Source: Perlabentimonas sp041656735 (GTDB lineage Bacteria; Bacteroidota; Bacteroidia; Bacteroidales; Tenuifilaceae). Taken from it: a stretch of DNA of 37,581 bases. The first letter of the stretch is position 1; each line of letters starts with the position of its first letter. The stretch covers positions 1-37,581 of the forward strand of contig JBBACY010000032.1 in assembly GCA_041656735.1 (NCBI GenBank), in the 5' to 3' direction. The position numbers and the translations under genes are program-made. This document shows, in pieces, positions 8,002 through 17,027 of the stretch. The notes below the pieces were generated by a model, which worked only from the letters and a program-made list of their open reading frames with translations, had not been told where the DNA came from and did not search any database.

Positions 8002-11000
8002 TTATTTTACTTCAATACCAATAACAAGAATATCATCAACTTGATCGTAAGATGATTGCCACATATCCATAGCATCTTCAAGTTGTGTTTGCTGCTTAGC
8101 CATTGGCATAGCTGATATTTTTAGTAGAAGTTCTTTAAATCGCTTCGTCATAAATTTTCTTCCATCGGGGCCACCAAATTGAGAAACATACCCATCGGAG
8201 AACATATAAAGCCTATCGTTTGGTTTTATTTCAACCCTATGCATTGTAAACGGCTCCTTATCTCTAGGATAGGAACCTACAGGCATTTTGTTGGCCTTGT
8301 ATTCGATCAGTGACCCTTGCCGTATTATATAAAGTGGATTGTACGCTCCGGCATACATTAGCTCCTTATTTTTTTTGTCGATTGTGCAAATGGCAACATC
8401 CATCCCATCCTGTCTTTGGGTATCGCGACCTGTTTTTTCAAATGCGGCCTTAATTTTCTGTCGCAAATTATTCAGAATAGCATCGGGTTGTACAACTCCC
8501 TCAATATTAACAATATCGTTAAGGAATGAAACCCCCATCATGCTCATAAATGCTCCAGGAACACCGTGCCCAGTGCAGTCGGCAGCAACTACAACAACCA
8601 AATCTTCTTTTTGGGTTATCCAATAAAAATCGCCACTTACAATATCGCGAGGCCTAAACATTATAAAGTAATCGCCTATTAAATCGGCAATAATGTCTTC
8701 TGACGGCATAACTGCCCATTGAATTTTTCGGGCATACGTTATGCTCTGGGTAATCTCATCATTTTGCTTAAAAATTTGATCGTTCTGCAACTCCAATGCC
8801 TGATTTTGTTTCTCAATGGTTCGAGTGCGCTGCTTTACCTTGAGTTCAAGCGTGAGTTTGTCTCTTTTAAGGCTTCGCTCCCTAAGTTTTATTACCATTA
8901 TTAGAAATAAAATTATCAGTACTCCACAAGCAATATAAAACCATAATGTTTTCCAGAATGGAGGTTTTACAGCAAACGGAAGTTCTACAATACTACTGTA
9001 GTTTCCAATAATATCTTGCGCTCTAATTAAAATAGTATAGTTTCCAGAGGGGATAAAAGGGAGTTCAATAAATGGGTCGTTGCTCCACTCTGTCCAACTG
9101 GTGGTTAACCCTTTTACCAAATACTGATAAATAACGGCTCCCTGACGAACGAATGAGGGTGCGCTCATCTTAATCTTTAGCGCATTATTAGCATAATCCA
9201 GACTAATGCTATTTGGGTTAAGTATATTCCCATCCTTATCAATAATGTGCTTTACAAACAGGCTTAGTGGTTCTGGTATACTATCGTTTAGGCGCGAGGT
9301 TATCCTGTAAATATCTGTATATGAATTTATAACGTATAGCATACTGGCGTTTGTGGCGTACAAAAAAGTTGGGTTTTCAAAAAGGTTTAACAGCTGTTTA
9401 TCAATATTTAGGGTAAGGTTGTTATTGGCCCTGAATTGCCAAATATGGTTTGTTTGTTGCCATAAAACACCTTGCTGATAATGGTAATATTGGGAGCCTT
9501 CGGTAATTGGGAAGCGTTCAGTTTTCGAAAGGATCCCATCTTTCAAAACATACGCACCTCGCTTATAAAAAACCATTATTTCATCCTGCACTCTTCTCAC
9601 GTAGGGTGATCCCAACTCGTTTTGAGGCATTGTAATTTTAGCAGGTTCAACACCCTTTTTGGTGCTAACGGTATATACATCAAATTCATTTGATAGGATG
9701 TAAGTACGCTCATCAAGCTGCGTGATGCTTACAACCGTTCCTTCTTGCTCTACTAAAGGTTTTATTGAGCCATTCTGAGTGTAAACCAATGCGCCTCTGG
9801 TTGTGCCCAGTAGCAGGCTTCCCTTCTCTATTTCTGACTCCTGGGCAAAAACAATATTCAAATCGGGAATTGCAATACTTGCTTTATTGTTTCGAATGCT
9901 GTATAGTCCAAAACTTGTTGCAGCATATAGTTGTCCGTTTGCTTCTACCAGAAATCGTACCTTGGCGTTTAACCCTTCAACTTTTTTGTACCTATAGTTA
10001 ACAGATTCAAGCTTATATATTCGTTTTTGTTGAAACCCAAAGGATTGAAGTCCTTCATTTTCTGTTAAATGGTTCTGTTTGGTTTCGACAGTTTCTTCTT
10101 TCGAAGGTTCTGTTTCACTCCTAGAGAAGAGCTTTGCAATAAACCCCTTCCGTTTTTTGCTAATTTCCTGTTCTATCTCAGCAGGAGTATCGAGTTTTTC
10201 TTTTTCCTTGGGGATGGTTTTTTTTACGTAAATATCAACAGGCTTATAGTTTAAGTGCTTATCCAAGTAGAAAAGCCCCTCACCGGTTCCTACATATAGC
10301 TTATCTTTATACTCAACGCATGAAAGGGCATTACCCATAAGCCCACGGTAATAGTTCATCGATTTTATGGGTAATGAGAAATCGACCCTGGTAAGGCCCA
10401 TAGGGTGTGAAATCCAGAGGCCATTATTTTTATCGATCCCAATGGAAAAAACCTCATCGTCGGGCAAACCGTTTAGGTAATTTAACGTAGATGTAGTTTC
10501 TCCTTTTTCGGTATCGATAATAAGACATCCGCCGTTAAGCGTTGATAGCGCTATTAAGTTATTCCCAACTGATGCCCCTCCGTTTAGTATACTTGCGTTG
10601 GCATACGCTTGATTATCAAACTTGTACTGACTTAGGGTTTGCCCGTTGAAACGGTGTATTTTATTATGGGTAGATCCGAAATAGGCAGTGTTATTATGAA
10701 TGAATGAGAAGGTAAAACTTTCTCCAATGGGCAATCCTGCCAACAGTTCGTAACCACCATCTGGCTTATTTAAATAAATTAGAGAACCGTTTTTTACATG
10801 GTAGGTGTTATCCTGTATTTGAAAAAAATCGGAGATGAAAACCTCAGGGCGTACATCGTGATATAGGGTATCGACAGTGATGGAATCGGATGTGCTGATT
10901 CGGCAAATAGTGGTGGGCGAAACCACTAGTAATCCATCATCAATTCTTGAGAATTTATAGTAAAAATTATCGTTGGTAACCTTGATTAGACTTTTTTGTA

Positions 11001-11334
11001 AAGGTTGTCCATCCGTATTCGTATCAAAATATCCCACGCCTTGCTCGGTGCAAAAGAAAAGATAATTACTAAACGCTATGGCAATCGGTCTTCCTTTAAC
11101 GCCTAAACTCTCCCATTGTAAGCCATCAAAAGAGTATATATCCTTCAAGTTTAGAACAAAAATCTCACCATTATCTCCCTGTTCAAAACCCCAGTTTTGG
11201 TTGCTTACGTAGGTAGGTAAATTGTAGTTTACTAGGTATGGGTTACCATCCTGCGCATTTAGGTTAATACTCCCCAATATTAAGAGAGTATAAACAACAA
11301 GAGCCCATCTTTTTTTAGTAAATGTTGTTAACAT
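8002..11334 (-). CDS. Propeller sensor / Y_Y_Y / SpoIIE-type PP2C phosphatase
   Basis: This is an 1110-residue inner-membrane signalling protein. A signal sequence or first TM (1-27) leads into a large periplasmic beta-propeller of the two-component-regulator type (about 30-690). A Y_Y_Y domain (about 700-785, with GLTTSWTEWS and PSGNYTILIRAQD), one TM helix (about 795-815), a Gln-rich coiled coil (about 820-870) and a SpoIIE/PPM serine phosphatase (about 885-1110) follow. The metal-binding acids are visible: SGD near 902, ADCTGHG near 919, SDG near 1047 and DD near 1100. The layout matches hybrid sensors, but a PPM phosphatase replaces the histidine kinase. It probably dephosphorylates an anti-sigma-antagonist-type partner; no such partner is nearby. 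Its N-terminus faces the divergent chemoreceptor gene. Confidence 0.9.
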   Translation of the reverse strand: MLTTFTKKRWALVVYTLLILGSINLNAQDGNPYLVNYNLPTYVSNQNWGFEQGDNGEIFVLNLKDIYSFDGLQWESLGVKGRPIAIAFSNYLFFCTEQGVGYFDTNTDGQPLQKSLIKVTNDNFYYKFSRIDDGLLVVSPTTICRISTSDSITVDTLYHDVRPEVFISDFFQIQDNTYHVKNGSLIYLNKPDGGYELLAGLPIGESFTFSFIHNNTAYFGSTHNKIHRFNGQTLSQYKFDNQAYANASILNGGASVGNNLIALSTLNGGCLIIDTEKGETTSTLNYLNGLPDDEVFSIGIDKNNGLWISHPMGLTRVDFSLPIKSMNYYRGLMGNALSCVEYKDKLYVGTGEGLFYLDKHLNYKPVDIYVKKTIPKEKEKLDTPAEIEQEISKKRKGFIAKLFSRSETEPSKEETVETKQNHLTENEGLQSFGFQQKRIYKLESVNYRYKKVEGLNAKVRFLVEANGQLYAATSFGLYSIRNNKASIAIPDLNIVFAQESEIEKGSLLLGTTRGALVYTQNGSIKPLVEQEGTVVSITQLDERTYILSNEFDVYTVSTKKGVEPAKITMPQNELGSPYVRRVQDEIMVFYKRGAYVLKDGILSKTERFPITEGSQYYHYQQGVLWQQTNHIWQFRANNNLTLNIDKQLLNLFENPTFLYATNASMLYVINSYTDIYRITSRLNDSIPEPLSLFVKHIIDKDGNILNPNSISLDYANNALKIKMSAPSFVRQGAVIYQYLVKGLTTSWTEWSNDPFIELPFIPSGNYTILIRAQDIIGNYSSIVELPFAVKPPFWKTLWFYIACGVLIILFLIMVIKLRERSLKRDKLTLELKVKQRTRTIEKQNQALELQNDQIFKQNDEITQSITYARKIQWAVMPSEDIIADLIGDYFIMFRPRDIVSGDFYWITQKEDLVVVVAADCTGHGVPGAFMSMMGVSFLNDIVNIEGVVQPDAILNNLRQKIKAAFEKTGRDTQRQDGMDVAICTIDKKNKELMYAGAYNPLYIIRQGSLIEYKANKMPVGSYPRDKEPFTMHRVEIKPNDRLYMFSDGYVSQFGGPDGRKFMTKRFKELLLKISAMPMAKQQTQLEDAMDMWQSSYDQVDDILVIGIEVK

Positions 11335-11890
11335 ATTCCGAATAAATAATAGTATGACAAAATACTTTTGAAGAAAACTAAAGTTGAGGCGCCCTAGCAG
11401 TTGCTTAGGATTTATGTTTTCACCCCTCTGAAATAGGCGTTTGCTTTGAACGCCTTTAGTATTGTTTTGTGTAACCTATTTTACAGCCTTAAACGTTTGT
11501 TTGCAGATTTTGCTGAAGTTATCATATTGTGTTCTATAATATGAACAACCGTTTACCTGTTTTGGTTTTTGAAAATATAATTATTTAAAGATAATGTTGT
11601 ATAAATCAAATAGCAAACTCTTAAACCCTAAATTATTAATAATTAAAAAAAAGATAAGTGTAGCTTAAGTTTAATACAAAAGCCGAAATATACTCATTTT
11701 TTAGGTTGAAGCTGAAATCTGTTTATTCAAACTAAACTATCTCAAACATTTTGGCTTTTGCACGCTGGTGTTTAATATTTGTTTTATGATGTGATATATC
11801 ACTAAGGTAACCAAAACAATCAGGTGGGTTAATATGTATACTTACACAATAAATATCCTTGCCAATTAAAACAACAATTAATTTTAAAAT
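11335..11890. other. Divergent intergenic region (556 bases)
   Basis: No coding or RNA gene is evident. It contains a 7-bp hairpin AGGCGTT/AACGCCT (11435-11441 and 11449-11455) without a T tract, the perfect palindrome GTGATATATCAC (11791-11802), and a near-match -7 box TATCCTTG (11854-11861) 30 bases before the chemoreceptor ATG. It presumably carries the promoters of both flanking sensory genes. Confidence 0.5.
11791..11802. promoter_or_regulatory. Perfect 12-bp palindrome, possible operator
   Basis: GTGATATATCAC is its own reverse complement and lies about 90 bases upstream of the chemoreceptor start. It resembles dimeric regulator sites in general, but the half-site spacing does not match the standard CRP or FNR consensus. 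No regulator is assigned. Confidence 0.3.
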
Positions 11891-13786
11891 ATGAATTTTA
11901 AAACGCGAAATATTGTAACTATTCTGGGGGTTTCAATTTTGATTTACCTTGTAGTTTTTGGCTATTTTATTTTTAACTACCGAATGCAGCTCGAAGCGGA
12001 CGCAAAGGAGAAGGTTAGCCTTATACTTAAAGAGGAGGCGAACCGCATTATTGCCGATTTTAATATTAGTATTGGCGTTTGCAGAGGTATGACCTATTCA
12101 TATTTGAGCGCTTTAGATTTACCATACGGCGAACGAATTCCTTTTGCAAAAAGTTTGGTACACCAAACTTTTCAGAATAATCAGCATCATTTAGGTGTTT
12201 GGTCAACTCTTCAGAATTTCGCGTTTGTTGAGGATTGGGATAAACCCTATGGGCGAACATATATTTATGCATACGATGATGAAGGTGTAATTAAATCGTA
12301 CACACGTAGTGTAAACCTCGATGGTTTATCAAAGGATGCATCTTACGATGAAGCTCGTATTAAAAAAAACGAATCGGTTGCACTTCCCTATTGGTACTCA
12401 CTTGGTCAGAACAGGGAAACTCGTTGGCTAATTACTAGTATTTTTTCTCCAATTTTAAAAGATGGAGAATTTTTGGGTATGGTTGGCATCGATGTTTCGC
12501 TTGAGGTTTTTGACGATAGAATGAGGCAGATTAAACCGTTCCCCTCTAGTTCCGCTTTTTTTCTCTCTAATAATGGCCAGTATATTGGTCATAGCTCTAA
12601 AGACCTAAAAGGCGAGATGTTTTCGGAAGAAGATTTATCCGTATCGACTAGTATTGGTATTGTTAATTTTTTAGAGGATGCCAAGAGTGTTTCTCAGGTG
12701 TTTTTCGACGATTTGGGGGATAAGTACCTGTTATCAATGGAGCCTGTTGAGATTTCACTAGAATCAGAAAGCCCTTGGAGCATAGTGTTAATTACTGAGT
12801 ATGGAGATATTATAGGTGGCGCTAGACGCATAATTATTCGTACAATAATATTGGGAGTTCTTGGCTTAGTGTTGTTAAGTTTTGTTGTAATATTTATGAT
12901 TAATAAAATTATTCATTTTATTGATAGGATTACAGCTTTTGCGAATGCTATTAATGGCGGAGATTTAAGTGCTCATCTTGATATTAATACTAGCGATGAG
13001 CTTGGTCAACTTGCAAAAGCGCTGAACGGAATGGTGGAAACAATGAATTATGCTGTATTAGTAATTGTTGGCCATTCTGGTAATATTGAGTCAATATCAA
13101 CCGAATTAAAAGATAGAGCTCTTGATCTTTCATCTAGCTCCGAGCGACAGGCAGCTTCCGTTGAAGAACTGTCTGCTTCGTTAGAAGAAATTAGTAGCCA
13201 TATAGATCAGGGTGCTGAAAATGCATACAGTACCGTGCGTATTGTGAGGGATGCATCAAAAGAGGTTGTTGATGGTAGCGAGGCGACCAATAGCACGATG
13301 GAGTTAATGAAGCAGATTAACGATAAAATTAAGGTTATTGAAGATATTTCTTTTCAAACAAATTTACTTGCGCTAAATGCTGCTGTTGAGGCTGCTAGGG
13401 CTGGTGAGCACGGTAGAGGCTTTGGTGTGGTGGCCGCCGAGGTTAAAAAGCTTGCCGAGAGGAGCCGTGTTGCAGCCAATGAAATTTTTGAGATGATGAG
13501 GCAAGGGGTAAACATATCGGCAGTAGCTGGAGAAAAACTTAAAAAGGTGGTTCCTCAAATAAACGAATCGGCTAGGCTAACCGAACATATTAGCAATGGG
13601 GCACACGAACAAAAACTTGGTATAGAGCAAATTAATGCCTCAATGATAGAGATAAATGATATTAATGCTGTAAATGCAAACTCATCATCGGAACTATTAG
13701 GTTTTGCTAAAACCTTACACCTTAAGTCCGATGAGTTGTTGCACGCAGTGGCGTTCTTTAAAACCTATACAGTTAAAGGCAAATAG
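11891..13786 (+). CDS. Methyl-accepting chemotaxis protein with dCache-like sensor
   Basis: This 631-residue chemoreceptor has TM1 (about 9-29), a large periplasmic sensor of dCache type (about 35-310, with RWLITSIFSPILKDGEFLG and GMVGIDVSLEVF), TM2 (about 315-337), a HAMP linker and a cytoplasmic coiled-coil signalling domain. The conserved hairpin tip, which binds CheW/CheA, is present as FQTNLLALNAAVEAARAGEHGRGFG-like sequence near residues 490-515. No C-terminal CheR-docking pentapeptide is seen. No che genes are in the window, so the partner kinase must be elsewhere. The ligand is unknown. Confidence 0.93.
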   Translation: MNFKTRNIVTILGVSILIYLVVFGYFIFNYRMQLEADAKEKVSLILKEEANRIIADFNISIGVCRGMTYSYLSALDLPYGERIPFAKSLVHQTFQNNQHHLGVWSTLQNFAFVEDWDKPYGRTYIYAYDDEGVIKSYTRSVNLDGLSKDASYDEARIKKNESVALPYWYSLGQNRETRWLITSIFSPILKDGEFLGMVGIDVSLEVFDDRMRQIKPFPSSSAFFLSNNGQYIGHSSKDLKGEMFSEEDLSVSTSIGIVNFLEDAKSVSQVFFDDLGDKYLLSMEPVEISLESESPWSIVLITEYGDIIGGARRIIIRTIILGVLGLVLLSFVVIFMINKIIHFIDRITAFANAINGGDLSAHLDINTSDELGQLAKALNGMVETMNYAVLVIVGHSGNIESISTELKDRALDLSSSSERQAASVEELSASLEEISSHIDQGAENAYSTVRIVRDASKEVVDGSEATNSTMELMKQINDKIKVIEDISFQTNLLALNAAVEAARAGEHGRGFGVVAAEVKKLAERSRVAANEIFEMMRQGVNISAVAGEKLKKVVPQINESARLTEHISNGAHEQKLGIEQINASMIEINDINAVNANSSSELLGFAKTLHLKSDELLHAVAFFKTYTVKGK

Positions 13787-13805
13787 CAACGTATTTATAT
13801 TATTT

Positions 13806-15344
13806 CTATCCTGCCCAAGTATCCCTGTCGAGGCTTCTATATTGAATTGCCTCGGCAACATGTTCAGGCAGTATGTTATTGCTAGTCTCTAAATCGGCAA
13901 TGGTGCGCGATACCTTTAAAATACGGTCGTAGGCTCTAGCCGAAAGTCCAAGGCGTTCCATAGCAGTTTTGAGTAGCGCCATGCCCGCTTCATCTAGTAC
14001 ACAAAACTTACGTATTAGCTTGCTACTCATCTGTGCGTTGCAGTATATACCTTTCCATTCAATAAAGCGTTCGGCTTGTATTTCGCGGGCCTTAACAACC
14101 CGCTTACGAACGCTTTCGGAGGGTTCAGAAGCGGGGCTCTCGGCAAGTTTCTCAAAGGGAACAGGCACAACTTCAATGTGAATATCTATCCTGTCGAGCA
14201 GTGGTCCCGATATTTTATTCAGATACTTTTGTACAACCCCGTGGGAGCAAACGCACTCCTTTTCGGGGTGATTATAGTAGCCGCAAGGGCAAGGGTTCAT
14301 TGATGCCACTAGCATGAATGAGGCTGGATATTCAACTGAGAATTTAGCCCTTGAGATGGTAATTACTCTATCCTCAAGAGGTTGACGCATTACCTCAAGC
14401 ACCGTGCGCTTAAATTCAGGTAGTTCGTCGAGAAACAGAACACCATTATGAGCTAGTGATATTTCGCCAGGTTGAGGGTATGTTCCACCACCAACCAGCG
14501 CCACATCCGAAATAGTGTGATGCGGACTACGGAATGGTCTGCGGGTCATGAGCGATGTGCCCTTATCAATTTTTCCGGCCACTGAATGTATCTTGGTGGT
14601 TTCAAGGGCTTCGCGTAGTGTAAGCGGAGGGATGATTGTTGGTAGGCGTTTGGCTAGCATAGTTTTACCTGCGCCGGGGGGGCCAACCATTATAAGGTTA
14701 TGCCCGCCAGCGGCTGCCACTTCAAAGGCTCTCTTTACGTTTTCTTGCCCTTTTACATCAGCAAAATCAACATCATACTCGTTGGCGTGCTGCAAAAACT
14801 CCGCACGTGTGTCAACAATGGTTGGTGCTATCTCTAAAGTGCCATTTAGGAAGTCAACTACCTCGTTCAGGTTCTCAACGCCGTATACGTTAAGGTCGTT
14901 TACTACTGCCGCTTCGCGGGCGTTGTTTTTAGGTACAATTAGCCCCGTAAAGCCCTCTTCACGAGCCTGAATGGCGATGGGGAGCATTCCTTTGATCGGG
15001 TTGAGGGTTCCATCCAGTGAGAGTTCGCCCATAATAACAAGTTCGCCCAGTAGGGTGGAGGTAACAATTCCAGATGCTGCCATAATGCCCACGGCGAGGG
15101 GTAGGTCGTATGCAGCACCCTCTTTTCGAATGTCTGCGGGTGCCATATTAATTACCACCCGTTTTTTAGGCATTTTTTGTTTAATGGATTCAAAAGCAGT
15201 GGCGATGCGCTGCTGGCTTTCGCGAACTGCACTGTCGGGTAATCCTACTAAAAAAAAGTTTATCCCTTGGCTTACACTAACTTCTATGGTTATGGTGGTA
15301 GCTTTAATTCCCTGAACTGCGCTGCCGTAAGTTTTTACAAGCAT
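13806..15344 (-). CDS. comM: YifB/ComM family Mg-chelatase-like AAA+ ATPase
   Basis: This 512-residue protein has an N-terminal Lon-protease-like fold region (about 1-170), a Walker A GPPGAGKT at 221-228 and a Walker B GVLFLDELPEF near 301-311. A Cys-rich insertion (CPCGYYNHPEKECVC, about 357-372) and a C-terminal Mg-chelatase domain (about 415-510) follow. Characterised ComM is a hexameric branch-migration helicase that aids integration of DNA taken up in natural transformation; many Bacteroidota homologues are named only YifB. It is convergent with the chemoreceptor gene, 19 bases away. Its role here is inferred from the family. Confidence 0.93.
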   Translation of the reverse strand: MLVKTYGSAVQGIKATTITIEVSVSQGINFFLVGLPDSAVRESQQRIATAFESIKQKMPKKRVVINMAPADIRKEGAAYDLPLAVGIMAASGIVTSTLLGELVIMGELSLDGTLNPIKGMLPIAIQAREEGFTGLIVPKNNAREAAVVNDLNVYGVENLNEVVDFLNGTLEIAPTIVDTRAEFLQHANEYDVDFADVKGQENVKRAFEVAAAGGHNLIMVGPPGAGKTMLAKRLPTIIPPLTLREALETTKIHSVAGKIDKGTSLMTRRPFRSPHHTISDVALVGGGTYPQPGEISLAHNGVLFLDELPEFKRTVLEVMRQPLEDRVITISRAKFSVEYPASFMLVASMNPCPCGYYNHPEKECVCSHGVVQKYLNKISGPLLDRIDIHIEVVPVPFEKLAESPASEPSESVRKRVVKAREIQAERFIEWKGIYCNAQMSSKLIRKFCVLDEAGMALLKTAMERLGLSARAYDRILKVSRTIADLETSNNILPEHVAEAIQYRSLDRDTWAG

Positions 15345-15415
15345 TTTAGGGTTTGTTTTACTTGGTTAGCTTTTTACTATGGTTAATTGTATCAAAAATA
15401 GCATTTTTTTTCATT

Positions 15416-15452
15416 AAAAAATAAAAAGGGGGAAGCTAATTGCTTCCCCCTT
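15416..15452 (-). terminator. Rho-independent terminator of the greA-HIT unit
   Basis: An 11-bp perfect stem, AAGGGGGAAGC (15426-15436) with GCTTCCCCCTT (15442-15452), has a 5-base loop. On the minus strand it is followed by a T-rich run. It lies 19 bases after the HIT gene stop. Confidence 0.92.
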
Positions 15453-15471
15453 GCTTGCATAACTGCAAATA

Positions 15472-15864
15472 TTATAGGTTGTTGGATATTTCTTTAGCTA
15501 ATTTTGAAAACTCATCAGCTGTTAGCTTAACCCTTGGATTGGCAAAGTTGATATCAGCCTCACTGTTAAGAGGCACAAGGTGAATGTGCGCATGTGGCAC
15601 TTCCAAGCCCAGTACGGCTACCCCTATCCTTTTGCATACAATAGTTTTTTCAATAGCCATGGCAATACGCTTGGCAAAGATTATCATGGCTGCAAGGGTA
15701 TCGTCATCAAGGTCAAAAAGATAGTCGATCTCTTTTTTTGGAATAACCAGAGTATGTCCCTTTGCCAATGGATTGATATCGAGAAACGCGAAAAAACGCT
15801 CATCCTCAACTATTTTGTATGAGGGGATTTCGCCTGCTACAATTTTGGTGAAGATTGATGCCAT
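15472..15864 (-). CDS. HIT family protein (nucleotide hydrolase/transferase)
   Basis: This 130-residue protein has the histidine-triad motif HAHIHLVP near the C-terminus, preceded by the family N-terminus IFTKIVAGEIPSYKI and DINPLAKGHTLVIPKK. HIT proteins of this size typically hydrolyse adenosine phosphoramidates or related nucleotides in the cytoplasm. In the usual HIT core the middle loop contains NxGxxAGQ; here that area reads GVAVLGLEVPHAHIH, a Bacteroidota-type variant. It follows greA by 15 bases in the same direction, so the two are probably one transcript ending at the terminator downstream. Confidence 0.93.
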   Translation of the reverse strand: MASIFTKIVAGEIPSYKIVEDERFFAFLDINPLAKGHTLVIPKKEIDYLFDLDDDTLAAMIIFAKRIAMAIEKTIVCKRIGVAVLGLEVPHAHIHLVPLNSEADINFANPRVKLTADEFSKLAKEISNNL

Positions 15865-15879
15865 AAGTTATGCTTTTTA

Positions 15880-16353
15880 TTATCTTGAAATATTAATTAT
15901 TTCGAATTTAACTACCCCCGAAGGAATAGTAACCTCAACCTTTTCTCCCACTTTTTTACCTAGTAAAGCTTTTGCAATTGGCGTACCAATTGATAGGCGG
16001 CCTTCCTTAATATTGGCTTCGCTCTCGGGCACAAGAGTGTACTCCATTATGGCATTATTGCTTGTGTTCTTAATTTTAATCTTATTCAAAATCTGAACCT
16101 TATCGGTGCCAATTTTTGTTTCGTCAATAATCCTTGCTTTGGCAATGGCATCCTCTAGTTTGGCAATGCGCATTTCGAGCATACCCTGAGCCTCTTTAGC
16201 CGCATCGTATTCAGCATTCTCAGAAAGGTCTCCCTTATCGCGAGCTTCTCCGATCATCTGTGAAATTGCGGGCCTTTCAACCGTTCTAAGCTGTTCAAGT
16301 TCCTTTTGTAACTTTTGCAGCCCTTCCTTTGTTAGATAGGTTACATTAGACAT
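15880..16353 (-). CDS. greA: Transcription elongation factor GreA
   Basis: GreA rescues backtracked RNA polymerase by stimulating cleavage of the nascent RNA. The 157-residue product starts MSNVTYLTKEGLQKLQKEL and has the N-terminal antiparallel coiled coil (about 10-75) with the tip acids in GDLSENAEYDAAKEAQ. A C-terminal FKBP-like domain follows (GTPIAKALLGKKVGEKVEV). The frame is open further upstream to 16386, but the ATG at 16353 gives the family's normal N-terminus and length. A hairpin lies between this start and a near-match promoter box. Confidence 0.96.
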   Translation of the reverse strand: MSNVTYLTKEGLQKLQKELEQLRTVERPAISQMIGEARDKGDLSENAEYDAAKEAQGMLEMRIAKLEDAIAKARIIDETKIGTDKVQILNKIKIKNTSNNAIMEYTLVPESEANIKEGRLSIGTPIAKALLGKKVGEKVEVTIPSGVVKFEIINISR

Positions 16354-16388
16354 AGCTAAAATATTTATAATAAGTACAATAAACAAAA

Positions 16389-16410
16389 AAGAATTCCGAA
16401 TATTCGGAAC
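16389..16410 (-). terminator. Hairpin with T run upstream of greA (terminator or leader attenuator)
   Basis: The perfect palindrome TTCCGAATATTCGGAA (16394-16409) is followed on the minus strand by TTCTTTTTTG. It lies 48 bases past the stop of the 16458-17024 gene and about 40 bases before the greA ATG. The simplest reading is a terminator for the upstream pair. However, a near-match -7 box (TATCTTTA on minus, 16423-16430) lies upstream of it, so it may sit in the greA leader. Confidence 0.65.
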
Positions 16411-16457
16411 TCTTTTTCCGTTGTAAAGATACGGATTTTTTAATAATAAAATATGAA

Positions 16458-17024
16458 CTAGCGATTTACTCCAGCCGAAAAGTATTTGGGTTTAATAATC
16501 TCTGAATATAGAATCGCATCTTTGGCATTGAAATTTTTACTAAAATCTGATGTGTTGGCCAAAACTGCCTGCTCTTCCTCCTCTTCCGTTAGTACGTTAC
16601 CAATCGAGGTGCTGGCAATGCTGTCCTCTTCAAAATCGAAGGAATTCTTTTCATGTATAAAACTGGCAAACTCACGCGTTTTTTTATGCGTTTTTTTATT
16701 GTTGAAATCGGCCATTTTAGTTGCTTCAGCTTTTACTAAATCCCTTTCTGCGGGCTCTGTTTTTACTGTAGTCTTAGTTTTGTAAATGTCTGGTTCAACG
16801 TATTCGCTCTGTCCAAATAAAATTTCGAGCGGATCTATTGGCTCTTCAGTATCCATTTCGTATGGCTGGTTTTCTAGCTCGGGGCTTATTTCATTTGTTT
16901 GTTGGTGTGGTTTGTTTACCAAAACACGAGATTTAGCCGCAGCCTTTTTCTTTTTCTGCAGAGCACCGTTTACCACTGCTATAACAATGGCAATTATAAT
17001 GTATATAATGCTGTCAAAATCCAT
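16458..17024 (-). CDS. Hypothetical membrane-anchored acidic protein
   Basis: This 188-residue protein has one N-terminal TM helix (about 5-22) followed by KKKK, so by the positive-inside rule its long tail should be cytoplasmic. The tail is rich in Glu, Asp and Thr and of low complexity (DTEEPIDPLEILFGQ, LTEEEEEQAVLA). No known domain is recognised. It follows the basic lipoprotein gene by 3 bases, so the two are probably co-transcribed. Confidence 0.75.
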   Translation of the reverse strand: MDFDSIIYIIIAIVIAVVNGALQKKKKAAAKSRVLVNKPHQQTNEISPELENQPYEMDTEEPIDPLEILFGQSEYVEPDIYKTKTTVKTEPAERDLVKAEATKMADFNNKKTHKKTREFASFIHEKNSFDFEEDSIASTSIGNVLTEEEEEQAVLANTSDFSKNFNAKDAILYSEIIKPKYFSAGVNR

Positions 17025-17027
17025 ATT

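Noticed and set aside
14548..15315. Plus-strand frames opposite comM
   Set aside because: They are composition artefacts of the reverse strand of a clearly conserved AAA+ gene, with no motif or promoter.
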